The translations under genes were made by a program, and so were the position numbers. A stretch of DNA of 64,000 nucleotides, taken from an uncultured Dehalococcoidia bacterium. Lineage in GTDB: Bacteria; Chloroflexota; Dehalococcoidia; Lucifugimonadales; UBA3495. Positions 32,997-40,694 of this stretch are shown piece after piece (within the stretch, counting starts at the first letter, position 1; the number at the start of each line of letters is the position of its first letter). The notes beneath the pieces were generated by a model. That model worked only from the letters and a program-made list of their open reading frames with translations, did not search any database and was not told the origin of the DNA. The DNA lies in contig OY282494.1 of assembly GCA_958296385.1 (NCBI GenBank), positions 1,835,537 to 1,899,536 on the forward strand. The letters run 5' to 3'.

Positions 32997-34310
32997 CTAC
33001 GCCGTTTCCGCGGCTAGCCGGCGGCGCTCCGGGCGGCGGGCCAGCAGCATCAGGCACATTGCGATGGCTTGTACTGCTGATGAGAATATTATCAGGATGG
33101 TGTAGCTGCCGGTGATGTCGTACACGAGGGGGCCGACGATTTGGCCGAGGCCGAGGCCGCCGGCTTCGAAGGGGCGCATTGCGCCGGCGATGGCGCCGTA
33201 GGAGTTGCGTCCGAAGTAGTCGGCCAGCACCATGTAGAGCAGGACTTCCAGGGCGCTGTGGAACAGGCCCCAGAATATGCCGAAGGCGTAGGCGGCGGCC
33301 AGTGAGTGAACTTGCAGCAGGGCCAGGGTGGCCAGGGCGGACACCGCCATTGCGCCGACGATGCACCAGCGGGGGGTGAGCTTGCCGGCTACTTGGCCCC
33401 ATACCAGGCTGCTCAACGCCAGAAAGGTGCTGACGCTCAGCACGCCGGCGGCCTGCGGGATGGTCAATCCGGCGAACTCGTGGAGGTAGGGAACCAGGCT
33501 GAAACCCAGGCCGGAGCTGCCGGTTACGTTGAGGAACGCCACCATTGAAACCATCCAGAAGGCTTTGGAACGCATTGCCTCTTTGGATGTCCAGCTCACT
33601 TCTGACGCCGGCCGGGCCGCCGTCTCGCGGGAGGCATCGCTCCGGCCTGGCGCCGTTGCGGGCGGCGCGCGGGCGCCGTCGGGGAGCAGGCCGATGTCCT
33701 CCGGGCGGCGGCGCATTATGACTAGCATGGGGACGGCCAGCAGGAGGCTGAAAACGCCGAGGAGCCGGAATACCGCGCGCCAGTCGGCCAGCAGGGTGAT
33801 GACGGAGAATGCCTGGATTATCAGGGCGCCGCTGATGGGGCGATAGACGCCGGTGAGGGCGAGGGCGATGTTGCGGCGACGGTTGAAGAAGTTGACGGCC
33901 ATCGTGCGGGGGACGACGCCGATGAGGAAGGGCTGGCTGATGGAGCGTCCGATGATGGCGGCGATGAGGAACTGCCAGGCAGCGTTGACCCCGCCAATGG
34001 CAATCATGGACAGGCCCAGGACGACTACGCCGACGGGCATGAGCCAGCGGGGGCCGTAGCGGTCGGCGAGGCGCCCGGCAAAGGGGGCGCAGACGCCGGA
34101 CATCCAGACGCCGCAGCTGGCGGCCAGGCCGATGCTGGTGCGGGGCCAGCCGGTGTCCTCGAGGATGTAGCTTTGGACGCCGCCCAGCACGACGCCGGCG
34201 ACCGCCGTGGCCACGAAAGCCCCGGCGCCGGCCAGCCCAAGCACCAGCCAGCCGTAGTAAAAGGGGGTGTTGGGACGCCAGTTGAGGAAAGCCGATAAAG
34301 ATGAGGCCAT
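32997..34310 (-). CDS. Major facilitator superfamily transporter
   Basis: 437 residues with about 12 hydrophobic helices in two halves joined by a loop around 205-240. FAGRLADRYGPRWLMPVG is the MFS loop 2-3 motif, and GQVAGKLTPRWCIVGAMAVSAL is its counterpart in the second half. It resembles the oxalate/formate and monocarboxylate group of MFS carriers, but the substrate cannot be given. A -35/-10 pair with 17 bp spacing ends 8 bases before the ATG, so it is probably read from a leaderless mRNA. Confidence 0.9.
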   Translation of the reverse strand: MASSLSAFLNWRPNTPFYYGWLVLGLAGAGAFVATAVAGVVLGGVQSYILEDTGWPRTSIGLAASCGVWMSGVCAPFAGRLADRYGPRWLMPVGVVVLGLSMIAIGGVNAAWQFLIAAIIGRSISQPFLIGVVPRTMAVNFFNRRRNIALALTGVYRPISGALIIQAFSVITLLADWRAVFRLLGVFSLLLAVPMLVIMRRRPEDIGLLPDGARAPPATAPGRSDASRETAARPASEVSWTSKEAMRSKAFWMVSMVAFLNVTGSSGLGFSLVPYLHEFAGLTIPQAAGVLSVSTFLALSSLVWGQVAGKLTPRWCIVGAMAVSALATLALLQVHSLAAAYAFGIFWGLFHSALEVLLYMVLADYFGRNSYGAIAGAMRPFEAGGLGLGQIVGPLVYDITGSYTILIIFSSAVQAIAMCLMLLARRPERRRLAAETA

Positions 34311-34318
34311 AGGGCGCC

Positions 34319-34347
34319 GTTATAGCAGACCGCCGCAATGGGGACAA
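34319..34347 (-). promoter_or_regulatory. Promoter of the MFS gene (leaderless)
   Basis: TTGTCC - 17 bp - TATAAC on the minus strand. The -10 ends 8 bases before ATG 34310, so the predicted start of RNA falls at or next to the start codon. Confidence 0.65.
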
Positions 34348-34423
34348 GCGGGCGGAGCTTGCGGGCAAAGGAGGTTGGCGTCGCTGATTTTGGATTTGGC
34401 GGTGGAACGTATAGGGGGCTACG

Positions 34424-34456
34424 CTGGGGGAAATCATTTCCCCCAGACCCCCTCGG
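34424..34456 (+). repeat. Repeat family B, copy 2
   Basis: The palindrome 34424-34446 differs from copies 1 and 3 only in its central base (C instead of G) and is again followed by ACCCCCTCGG. The left flank GTCGCTGATTTTGGATTTGG is shared with copy 3. Confidence 0.9.
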
Positions 34457-34539
34457 CGTATCCTTGAGGGCTAGGGCGCTGCTACGTCCTGCGCGGCCGC
34501 GGCGGCCGGGTTGCGAAAAATTGTACTTATGGGATGCTC

Positions 34540-34680
34540 TTATAAACGTTCCAGCCGGGCGCCGTTAACCAGGTCTTTCGCCGGCTGGCTCTCGAAATCG
34601 TGGACGATGACTCGGATCGTCCTATTGGTCACATCGTCCCACTGGTGGTAGCGGAGGTCAAGCGGGCAGTGGTCACTCCT
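34540..34680 (-). pseudogene. Possible C-terminal coding fragment, unrecognised
   Basis: An open minus-strand frame ends at TAA 34542-34540 and reads LRYHQWDDVTNRTIRVIVHD, then FESQPAKDLVNGARLERL. Composition looks protein-like, but there is no start and a stop lies just upstream, so it is at best a remnant. I do not recognise the family. Confidence 0.3.
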
Positions 34681-34710
34681 CTACGTCCGGAGGGGTATCG
34701 GGGTAATCGT

Positions 34711-34870
34711 AGTTGGGGTTGGTTAGATTGGCGAAACGGTGGGGGTGGCTTGGGTTACGCCGACGCCGGCGCGGGCCAGATAGTAGGCAACCGCGCAGCC
34801 GACTACGCCGGCGCCGATTACTACTACGTCCGCAGTTTCAGGCAAACCGTTGCTTACTGCCGTTGATTTA
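34711..34870 (-). pseudogene. Remnant of an FAD-dependent oxidoreductase N-terminus
   Basis: The minus strand reads GLPETADVVVIGAGVVGCAV then AYYLARAGVGVT before running out of homology at a stop about ten codons later. This is the Rossmann FAD motif (GxGxxG) of the D-amino-acid/sarcosine oxidase (DAO) family. No start codon and no further domain are present, so it is a truncated relic next to repeat B. Confidence 0.6.
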
Positions 34871-34903
34871 GCAGGCGTTCGTTGCGCTGCCGGGGTTATC
34901 GGA

Positions 34904-35668
34904 TTATCCGGCGGTGGCGGGGGCCGGGGCGTGGGTTTTGAGGAAACGGCGGGCGTGGGCTACTACTTCGGCGATGTGCTCCGGGGAATCTTTCCAGGGG
35001 TAGATGGTTACTTCGGAGTTGGGGGCTAGGCTGGCGACTTCCATTGCGCACTCGTAGGGGTGGGCCGGCACGTCGTCGGGGGCGGTCAGCAGGGGCGTTT
35101 GCAGGGTGCGGACGAAATCGCGGGACACGGTGAACACGAAATCGGCGCGGTCGGTGTACATACTGGTCAGGAAGTCGTGCACCATGTCCATAGTGATTTC
35201 CGGGCGGCGCTCACAGAGGGGCGGGCCCCAGCCCTTGATGTTGTTCTGATAAAAGATGTCGGGGGACTCCGGGCGGAAGCCGCTGGGCTGCATCAGCGCG
35301 GCCGCTTTGATGCGGCCGGGGGCCAGGCGGAGCAGGTTGTGCACCATCGGGCCGCCGATGCAAAAGCCCATGACCATGAACTCGTCGATGCCAAGATGGT
35401 CAAGCAGGCCAAGCTGGTCGTCGGAGTAGGCGTCCCAGGGGCGGTCGATTTCCAGCGGGCCGGTGGACTGGCCGAGATTGGCGTTGCGCAAGTCGGCGGC
35501 GATGCAGCGGAAGTCGTTCCGGTAGGTGTCCATCGGGTTGAAAGGCACCGAGGTTTGCAGGGACGCGACGGTGGAGTTGAGGCCGCCGCCGGGGATAATC
35601 AGGAGGGGAAAGCCGGAACCGGCCTCCTCGTAGTAGATGCGGGTGGCGCCTCTTTCGTAGAACGGCAT
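34904..35668 (-). CDS. Alpha/beta hydrolase with Cys nucleophile elbow
   Basis: 254 residues. The oxyanion region is IIPGGGLNS, RNDFRCIAADLRNANLGQSTGP follows, and the nucleophile elbow is MGFCIGGPMV, with Cys in place of the usual Ser, as in dienelactone hydrolase. The His candidate lies in DSPEHIAEVVAHARRFL, where the motif is spaced as in other hydrolases. The reaction may be opening of a lactone ring, which would suit the catabolic genes in the window, but this is an inference. Confidence 0.85.
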   Translation of the reverse strand: MPFYERGATRIYYEEAGSGFPLLIIPGGGLNSTVASLQTSVPFNPMDTYRNDFRCIAADLRNANLGQSTGPLEIDRPWDAYSDDQLGLLDHLGIDEFMVMGFCIGGPMVHNLLRLAPGRIKAAALMQPSGFRPESPDIFYQNNIKGWGPPLCERRPEITMDMVHDFLTSMYTDRADFVFTVSRDFVRTLQTPLLTAPDDVPAHPYECAMEVASLAPNSEVTIYPWKDSPEHIAEVVAHARRFLKTHAPAPATAG

Positions 35669-35923
35669 AGCGATACTCCTCCATCCAGCAATCCATCCGG
35701 CATCCCGTCAGCAATCCATTAAACGGGATTGCGCCGGGGCCGCCGGTTGCGGAGGTGAATATAACCCACGACGGGCCGGCGGTCAACATAACGGGGGGCC
35801 GGTATGACGGCGGGCGGCATTTTCCCCCAAACTTGCATTGTTTGCGCTGTGCCGCCGCCGGCCGGCTTTGGCTATGATTAATCCGTCGCAACACACGGAC
35901 ACGGAGATGACAGGAGCCGGGTT

Positions 35924-36682
35924 ATGCTGCTAGTAGGTTTGGGCCGGCGGGCCGGCAAGATGTTTATGATGGCGGCGGTGGCGCTGCTGCTGCTGGCGAC
36001 GCTGGCCGGGGCGGTTGGCGCCGGGCCGGATGAGCCGGACGCGCAGGCCGCCGTGCAGACCGACGCGGGCCCGGGCGCGGAGGCGGCCGGCTGGGACGTA
36101 TTTGAGGGTCATGCTTTTACCGTGGGGCGCCTGGCTCCGGTGGGGTTCCCGCTGGTGGCGTGTCTGGGCGGCTGCGAGCAGGGGTACATCAGCGCTCCGG
36201 TGGAGGTGGGCAGCGATGGGCGCTACGAGGGTCTGCGGGTCAATCGCGATGACGCCCGCGCGGAACTGGGTGGGAATGGCGACGTTGTTACGTTCTGGCT
36301 GGTGGGCGAGGCTGCCGACAGTTGGGAGCGGGCCGACCAGGCGGTGCTGTTCATGGGCAGCGCCGGCGCCCGCGAGCTGCATCTCAGCTTTGAGCAGTTT
36401 CCCCAGCTGCCCGAGGCGGCCGGAACGACGGACGACACAGTAACTGACGATGCGCCGGCGCCGGCGGTTGACGAACTCCCCGGCTGGCACACTACCGACC
36501 TGACGCTGCCTGCGGCAACGGAGCTGGGGCTGGTGCCGCGGGACTCGGCGGCGAACATCGTCGCTGATACGTTCCGCTACGGCGGGCTGCCGCTGCTGCC
36601 GGGGTTCGGAATGGTGCTGGGGCTGCTGCTGCTGGTCATCGGCGCATCCCTGCTCATCTATCGCCGCCGCATCATCTGGTAA
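35924..36682 (+). CDS. Secreted, membrane-anchored protein of unknown function
   Basis: 252 residues. An N-terminal signal helix (MMAAVALLLLATLAGAVGAG) and a C-terminal membrane helix (GMVLGLLLLVIGASLLIY) followed by RRRIIW suggest an extracellular domain held by one C-terminal anchor. The middle part is acidic and has one CLGGC motif at ~88 that may bind metal or form a disulphide. I do not recognise the family. AGGAG before ATG 35924 sets the start. It converges on the MBL-fold gene across a strong hairpin. Confidence 0.65.
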   Translation: MLLVGLGRRAGKMFMMAAVALLLLATLAGAVGAGPDEPDAQAAVQTDAGPGAEAAGWDVFEGHAFTVGRLAPVGFPLVACLGGCEQGYISAPVEVGSDGRYEGLRVNRDDARAELGGNGDVVTFWLVGEAADSWERADQAVLFMGSAGARELHLSFEQFPQLPEAAGTTDDTVTDDAPAPAVDELPGWHTTDLTLPAATELGLVPRDSAANIVADTFRYGGLPLLPGFGMVLGLLLLVIGASLLIYRRRIIW

Positions 36683-36724
36683 ATCCGGGGGTAAAACCGG
36701 CGGCCCCGCCGGTCCCCAATAACG

Positions 36725-36753
36725 ACGCCCCCGGCCATTGGGACCGGGGGCGT
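36725..36753. terminator. Bidirectional hairpin terminator
   Basis: ACGCCCCCGG (36725-36734) pairs perfectly with CCGGGGGCGT (36744-36753) around a 9-base loop, between convergent genes ending at 36682 and 36772. T-runs on either side are short. Confidence 0.6.
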
Positions 36754-36771
36754 TGCTTTGGGCTGGCCCGG

Positions 36772-37449
36772 CTAGTTGGGGCGGTATTGGGGGGTGAGGA
36801 GGGCGATTTGCAGGTTGGGGGGGAGGTTGTTGCGGGTTACCTGCAAGCGGCCCTGCGGTTCCAGCGCGCCCTCGGCTACGCCTAATTCGCGCAGAAAGGC
36901 TTGCGGGCTGTCGGGCGCAATGTCCGACGGCTCGCCGGCGGCCCGGTAGTGCATGGGAATCAGCCAGCGGGCGTCCAGCTGCTGCGCGGTCTGGTTGATG
37001 GCCCGGTAGGAGAGCAGGTTGTGTTCGGCGCCGCCGGCGGGGGCCAGCACTACGTCGGCGGGGCCGACGAGGTCGATTTGCTGGGCGGTTAGCGGTTGGG
37101 CGATGTTTCCCAGATGGCAGATGTTGATGCCGTCGATGGTTACGGTGTAGGCCACGTTGCGGCGCGCGCGGGGGGTGTCCGGCGGCAGCGGCGACATCAC
37201 GGCGCGGATGATGATGCCCTGGAACTCGTACTCGCCGGGTGCGGAGAACACGCGGGGACTGCCGGGCAGCGCGGCGGCGCTGTTGTGCAGCGGGTCATCG
37301 TGGCTCACCGTCACCGCCGCCACGTCCTGGGTTTGACGGGGGTCAATGTGCACGCCCAGCGCCTGGGCGTAAGGGTCGGTGATGACCGACAGGCCGCTGG
37401 TCGCGGAGCGCAGTCGGAAGCAGGCGTGTCCCAGCCAGTAAATGTCCAT
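36772..37449 (-). CDS. UlaG-like metallo-beta-lactamase-fold protein
   Basis: 225 residues. MDIYWLGHACFRL opens as in UlaG/YddR-type hydrolases, and LIPMHYRAAGE is the C-terminal metal-site region. However, the central HxHxDH motif is replaced by VSHDDPLHN, so one or two metal ligands are missing or moved. Either it binds metal in an altered way or it has lost hydrolase activity. It lies 15 bp after bioY in the same direction and could be cotranscribed. Confidence 0.8.
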   Translation of the reverse strand: MDIYWLGHACFRLRSATSGLSVITDPYAQALGVHIDPRQTQDVAAVTVSHDDPLHNSAAALPGSPRVFSAPGEYEFQGIIIRAVMSPLPPDTPRARRNVAYTVTIDGINICHLGNIAQPLTAQQIDLVGPADVVLAPAGGAEHNLLSYRAINQTAQQLDARWLIPMHYRAAGEPSDIAPDSPQAFLRELGVAEGALEPQGRLQVTRNNLPPNLQIALLTPQYRPN

Positions 37450-37464
37450 AAGCCGATAGCCAGT

Positions 37465-38154
37465 CTATGCCGTGTCGTTGGAATGTTGCGGGCCGGGATT
37501 GTGCCGGCCGGATGCGCCGGGGGTGAAACGGTCGAGCAGGGCCCATCCGGCGGGAATCGCCAGGCTGGCTACTACCAGCTTGGCCAGGTCGCCGGGGATG
37601 AACGGCAGCAGGCCGCACTGCCAGACATCGGCGCAGCCCCAGGCAGCAGCGACGTCGGCGGGTAGAAAGAGGCTGAGCTGGAGCAGGCCGGGGACGTACA
37701 GAACGACGTTGCCCAGCAGCAGGGCGGCCAGAATCCAGGGGCGGCGGTTCCATCCGAGCTGGCAGAGGAAACCGACCAGGGCGGCCGCCGGGATGAACCC
37801 GACGATGTAGCCGCCGGAGGGCAGCAGCCAGAACCAGCCGGACGCGCCGCCGGCGAAAAAGGGCAGGAACGCGCCCTCCACTGCATAGAGCGCCAGCGCC
37901 AGGCCGCCGCGCCAGCCGCCGAGCAGGGCGCCGACCAGCAGCACCGCAAAGGTCTGGCCGGTGATGGGCACCGGGGTGAACCCCAGGGGAATCTTAATCT
38001 GGGCGAACAGCGCGACCAGCAGGCTGCCGGCGATAATCAGCGCAATGTCCCGGGCGTACCGGGAGGCGCCGGCTGAGCCGGGCATAATCAAGTCGGCCAG
38101 CGTGCTGGCGGCCAGCGGCGGGGCGCGGCGGGCAGATGTTGAGGGGGACTGCAT
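37465..38154 (-). CDS. bioY: Biotin transporter substrate-specificity subunit
   Basis: 229 residues with about six hydrophobic helices. GFTPVPITGQTFAVLLVGALLGGWRGGLALALY is the BioY signature, and GGYIVGFIPAAALVGFL follows. It binds biotin and imports it, alone or with an energy-coupling factor module, which is not in this window. The link with the biotin-dependent carboxylase at 28-32 kb is functional rather than operonic. The start ATG 38154 lacks a good ribosome site and no BirA box is seen. Confidence 0.93.
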   Translation of the reverse strand: MQSPSTSARRAPPLAASTLADLIMPGSAGASRYARDIALIIAGSLLVALFAQIKIPLGFTPVPITGQTFAVLLVGALLGGWRGGLALALYAVEGAFLPFFAGGASGWFWLLPSGGYIVGFIPAAALVGFLCQLGWNRRPWILAALLLGNVVLYVPGLLQLSLFLPADVAAAWGCADVWQCGLLPFIPGDLAKLVVASLAIPAGWALLDRFTPGASGRHNPGPQHSNDTA

Positions 38155-38387
38155 AGCCGGTCAATAGCAGGCAAGCATAAAAATCGGCATCGCAGACGCC
38201 GCTCACCCGGCGCCATCTATCTTATATCATCATGGCGATTCTGTCCTGCGGATTCCGTGCGGGAGCGTGCCGTTTTAGTGGGGGGGGAGCGCGGCTGGAC
38301 GGTGGCATGGTGGATTCTCCGGTTGTATCGGGTGGGTGTCGTATCGGGCTATCGGTATCGGGCGGTGGGTTCGGTTGGGTTTGGTGT

Positions 38388-38597
38388 CGGAGATTCAAGT
38401 CGTTGTCAGCCCTACGGCCGGAGGTTGGTACGCAACTATTTTGGACCTTCATTTTACGTGTCCTACCCTTTTTAGGGGGCTGCACGCGGGCTGAAGCTCG
38501 ATACCCAGCGGAGGCAGCCCGCGCCGTGGAAGCGGGGTCGGGACTACCCTTGCCGATTGCGGTTTTGCTGACTGGCCGTTTTTGACTTGAATCTCCG
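38388..38597. mobile_element. 210-bp element with 14-bp terminal inverted repeats (MITE-like)
   Basis: Ends CGGAGATTCAAGTC (38388-38401) and GACTTGAATCTCCG (38584-38597) are perfect inverted copies. Inside, CGCGGGCTG (38485-38493) and CAGCCCGCG (38515-38523) form a 9-bp stem with a 21-base loop. No transposase frame and no obvious target duplication are seen, so the call as a miniature element is tentative; a structured RNA is the alternative. Confidence 0.5.
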
Positions 38598-38757
38598 GCG
38601 GTTGTGCTAGCGATGTGGTGTCCCCGATTCCCCAAGAGCGTCCTCTGGCTGGTAGCGGGGGTTGGTTGATTTGCCCGATGGATGTATCTTACACGAACGG
38701 GTGTACCGTTTGGCAATAGGGGGAGTGTCGCTGATTTTTGGGATTTGGGGGGGGACG

Positions 38758-38790
38758 CTGGGGGAAATGATTTCCCCCAGACCCCCTCGG
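38758..38790 (+). repeat. Repeat family B, copy 3
   Basis: The palindrome 38758-38780 is identical to copy 1, followed by ACCCCCTCGG. The left flank TCGCTGATTTTTGGGATTTG matches copy 2. Confidence 0.9.
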
Positions 38791-38849
38791 GTATTGGGCG
38801 TTCGGGGTGGCTGGCGTTGCGGATTGGCGTTGGGGGGTTGCGGTTTTGC

Positions 38850-38879
38850 TTGCCGGTGTGTGTGGGGCGGTGGTATGGT
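38850..38879 (+). promoter_or_regulatory. Promoter of polX (leaderless)
   Basis: TTGCCG - 18 bp - TATGGT; the -10 ends 8 bases before ATG 38888. Confidence 0.5.
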
Positions 38880-38887
38880 GGGGGGCG

Positions 38888-40678
38888 ATGAATATGCGGA
38901 TTAATAACGAGGACATCGTGCGGCTGTTCAACGAGATGGCGGCGATGCTGGAGATTAAGGGCGATTCGGCGTTCAAGATACGGGCGTATCAGCGGGCGGC
39001 CAGCACGATTGAGCAGCTGAGCTGGTCGCTGGCGGCGGCTGCGGCGGCGGGGGATGACCTGCGCAAGATTCCGGGGGTGGGCAAGGCCATCAGCGAAAAG
39101 GTGCAGGAGTACGTGTCAACCGGCCGGGTTGCCGCTTACGAGCGGCTGGCGGAGGAGCTGCCGCCCAACGTGCTGTCGCTGCTGGAAGTTCCGGGTATGG
39201 GGCCGAAAACCGTCAAGGCGGCTACCGCCGAGCTGGGCATTACGTCGGTGGCGGAGCTGGAGCAGGCGGCGCTGGATGGCCGGCTGGCCCAACTGCCCCG
39301 GATGGGCAAACGGTCGGCGGAGAACATCCTGCGTCACATCCGGGCGCAGCGGATGCGCTCGGACCGGACGCCGCTGGGCATCGCCACCGAAACTTGCGAC
39401 GCAGTGACGGCGGCGCTGTTTGAGGCGTGCGCCAATCTGGTCAGCATCACTCCGGCCGGCTCACTGCGCCGCTGGGAGGAAACCATCGGGGATCTGGACC
39501 TCATCGCGGTATCGGAACGCCCGGAGGAAACCGGGCCGGCGCTGGCGGCTTTGCCATCCGTCCGGGAGGTTCTGGTTGCCGGCGATGCCAAGACATCGGT
39601 GGTCGTCGACCCCGGAATCCAGATTGACCTGCGGATTGGCGAGCCGGATGCGATGGGGGCGATGCTGCAATACTTTACGGGCAGCCAGCAGCACAACATA
39701 CGGCTGCGGGATTACGCCAACCGGCGGGGGCTGTCGCTGAACGAGTACGGGATTACGGCGGTGGACGGCGGGGCGACGGAGCGGTTTGCGAACGAGGAAA
39801 TGTTTTACGCCCGGCTGGGGCTGCCCTGGATTGCGCCGGAGCTGCGGCGGGGCGCCGAGGAGCTGGACGCCGCCCGCAACGGCACGCTGCCGGAGCTGCT
39901 GGTTGAATCCGACTTGCGGGGCGATTTGCACCTGCACAGCGACTGGAGCGACGGCAAGTTTCCGCTGGAGGAGATGGTGGAGGCCGTGGCCGCGCTGGGC
40001 TACGAGTACATGGCCATCACCGACCACTCGCAAGGGCTGGGCGTGGCCAACGGGCTTACGCCGGAGCGCCTGGAGCGTCAAGTCGGCATCCTGAAAAGCC
40101 TGCAAGAACGGTACGGGATGACTATTCTGTGCGGCTCCGAGGTGGATATTCGGGCCGACGGCGCAATGGATTTTCCGGATGACGTGCTGGCGATGCTGGA
40201 TTGGGTGATTGCGTCGGTGCATAACGCGATGGGGCAGGAGCGGGGGGTGATGACGGCGCGGATTGCGCGGGCGATGGAGAACCCATACGTTACCGCCATC
40301 GGCCACGCGTCAGCCCGGCTGCTGGGGCGGCGCGACCCGGTGGACTTTGACATTGAGGCGCTGCTGCAACAGGCCCGCGACACCGGCACCGCCATGGAAA
40401 TCAACGCGGCTCCGGAACGGCTGGACTTGAAAGACACGCACGCCGCCCGGGCCCGGGAGCTGGGCATTCCGCTGGTCATCAACACCGATTCGCACCACGT
40501 GGACGGGCTGGCGAACCGGCGCTTTGGGGTTGCCGTGGCCCGGCGGGCCTGGTGCGGGCCGCAGCACGTGCTGAACGCCTATCCCCGTGCGGAGTTTCTG
40601 GCCTGGCTGCGCACGCCCAAGCCGGAACGCACCGCCCGCTTTGCGGCGATGGCCGGCGGGCCGACGGCCGGATTCTGA
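38888..40678 (+). CDS. polX: DNA polymerase X family protein with PHP exonuclease domain
   Basis: 596 residues. Residues 1-170 hold helix-hairpin-helix repeats (RKIPGVGKAISEK, LLEVPGMGPKTVKA, LPRMGKRSAENI). The polymerase X palm follows, with GSLRRWEETIGDLDLIAVS carrying the two catalytic Asp residues and a third Asp in GIQIDLRIG. The C-terminal PHP domain has DLHLHSDWSDG, ITDHSQG and NTDSHH as metal ligands, giving 3'-5' exonuclease or AP-repair activity. This is the standard bacterial PolX layout used in base-excision repair and gap filling. An upstream in-frame extension was rejected because the promoter lies inside it. Confidence 0.95.
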   Translation: MNMRINNEDIVRLFNEMAAMLEIKGDSAFKIRAYQRAASTIEQLSWSLAAAAAAGDDLRKIPGVGKAISEKVQEYVSTGRVAAYERLAEELPPNVLSLLEVPGMGPKTVKAATAELGITSVAELEQAALDGRLAQLPRMGKRSAENILRHIRAQRMRSDRTPLGIATETCDAVTAALFEACANLVSITPAGSLRRWEETIGDLDLIAVSERPEETGPALAALPSVREVLVAGDAKTSVVVDPGIQIDLRIGEPDAMGAMLQYFTGSQQHNIRLRDYANRRGLSLNEYGITAVDGGATERFANEEMFYARLGLPWIAPELRRGAEELDAARNGTLPELLVESDLRGDLHLHSDWSDGKFPLEEMVEAVAALGYEYMAITDHSQGLGVANGLTPERLERQVGILKSLQERYGMTILCGSEVDIRADGAMDFPDDVLAMLDWVIASVHNAMGQERGVMTARIARAMENPYVTAIGHASARLLGRRDPVDFDIEALLQQARDTGTAMEINAAPERLDLKDTHAARARELGIPLVINTDSHHVDGLANRRFGVAVARRAWCGPQHVLNAYPRAEFLAWLRTPKPERTARFAAMAGGPTAGF

Positions 40679-40694
40679 CGGCCGGGTTATAACG

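Larger units (their letters stand above)
34311..34903. other. Intergenic region with repeat B and gene remnants
   Basis: 593 bp between the MFS and alpha/beta hydrolase genes. It contains the MFS promoter, repeat B copy 2, an unrecognised coding-like fragment on the minus strand (about 34540-34680) and an oxidoreductase N-terminal remnant (34711-34870). No intact gene is seen. Confidence 0.6.
38155..38887. other. 733-bp intergenic region with repeat B and an inverted-repeat-bounded insert
   Basis: From left to right: bioY upstream region; G-rich block 38281-38387 alike to 7261-7335; a 210-bp element with 14-bp inverted ends (38388-38597); unassigned sequence; repeat B copy 3; promoter of polX. 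No open frame of coding quality was found. Confidence 0.7.

Noticed and set aside
32836-34437. 533-codon minus-strand frame overlapping the MFS gene
   Set aside because: Out of frame with the MFS transporter and rich in Pro, Arg and His; it also runs through repeat A copy 7.
38155-38280. Biotin-responsive BirA operator before bioY
   Set aside because: No TTGTTAACC-like palindrome was found in the upstream region.
38461-38560. SRP RNA, tmRNA or RNase P RNA in the structured segment
   Set aside because: The defining conserved sequences of these RNAs (for example the SRP GGAAGG-AGCA loop or a T-arm with CCA end) are absent.
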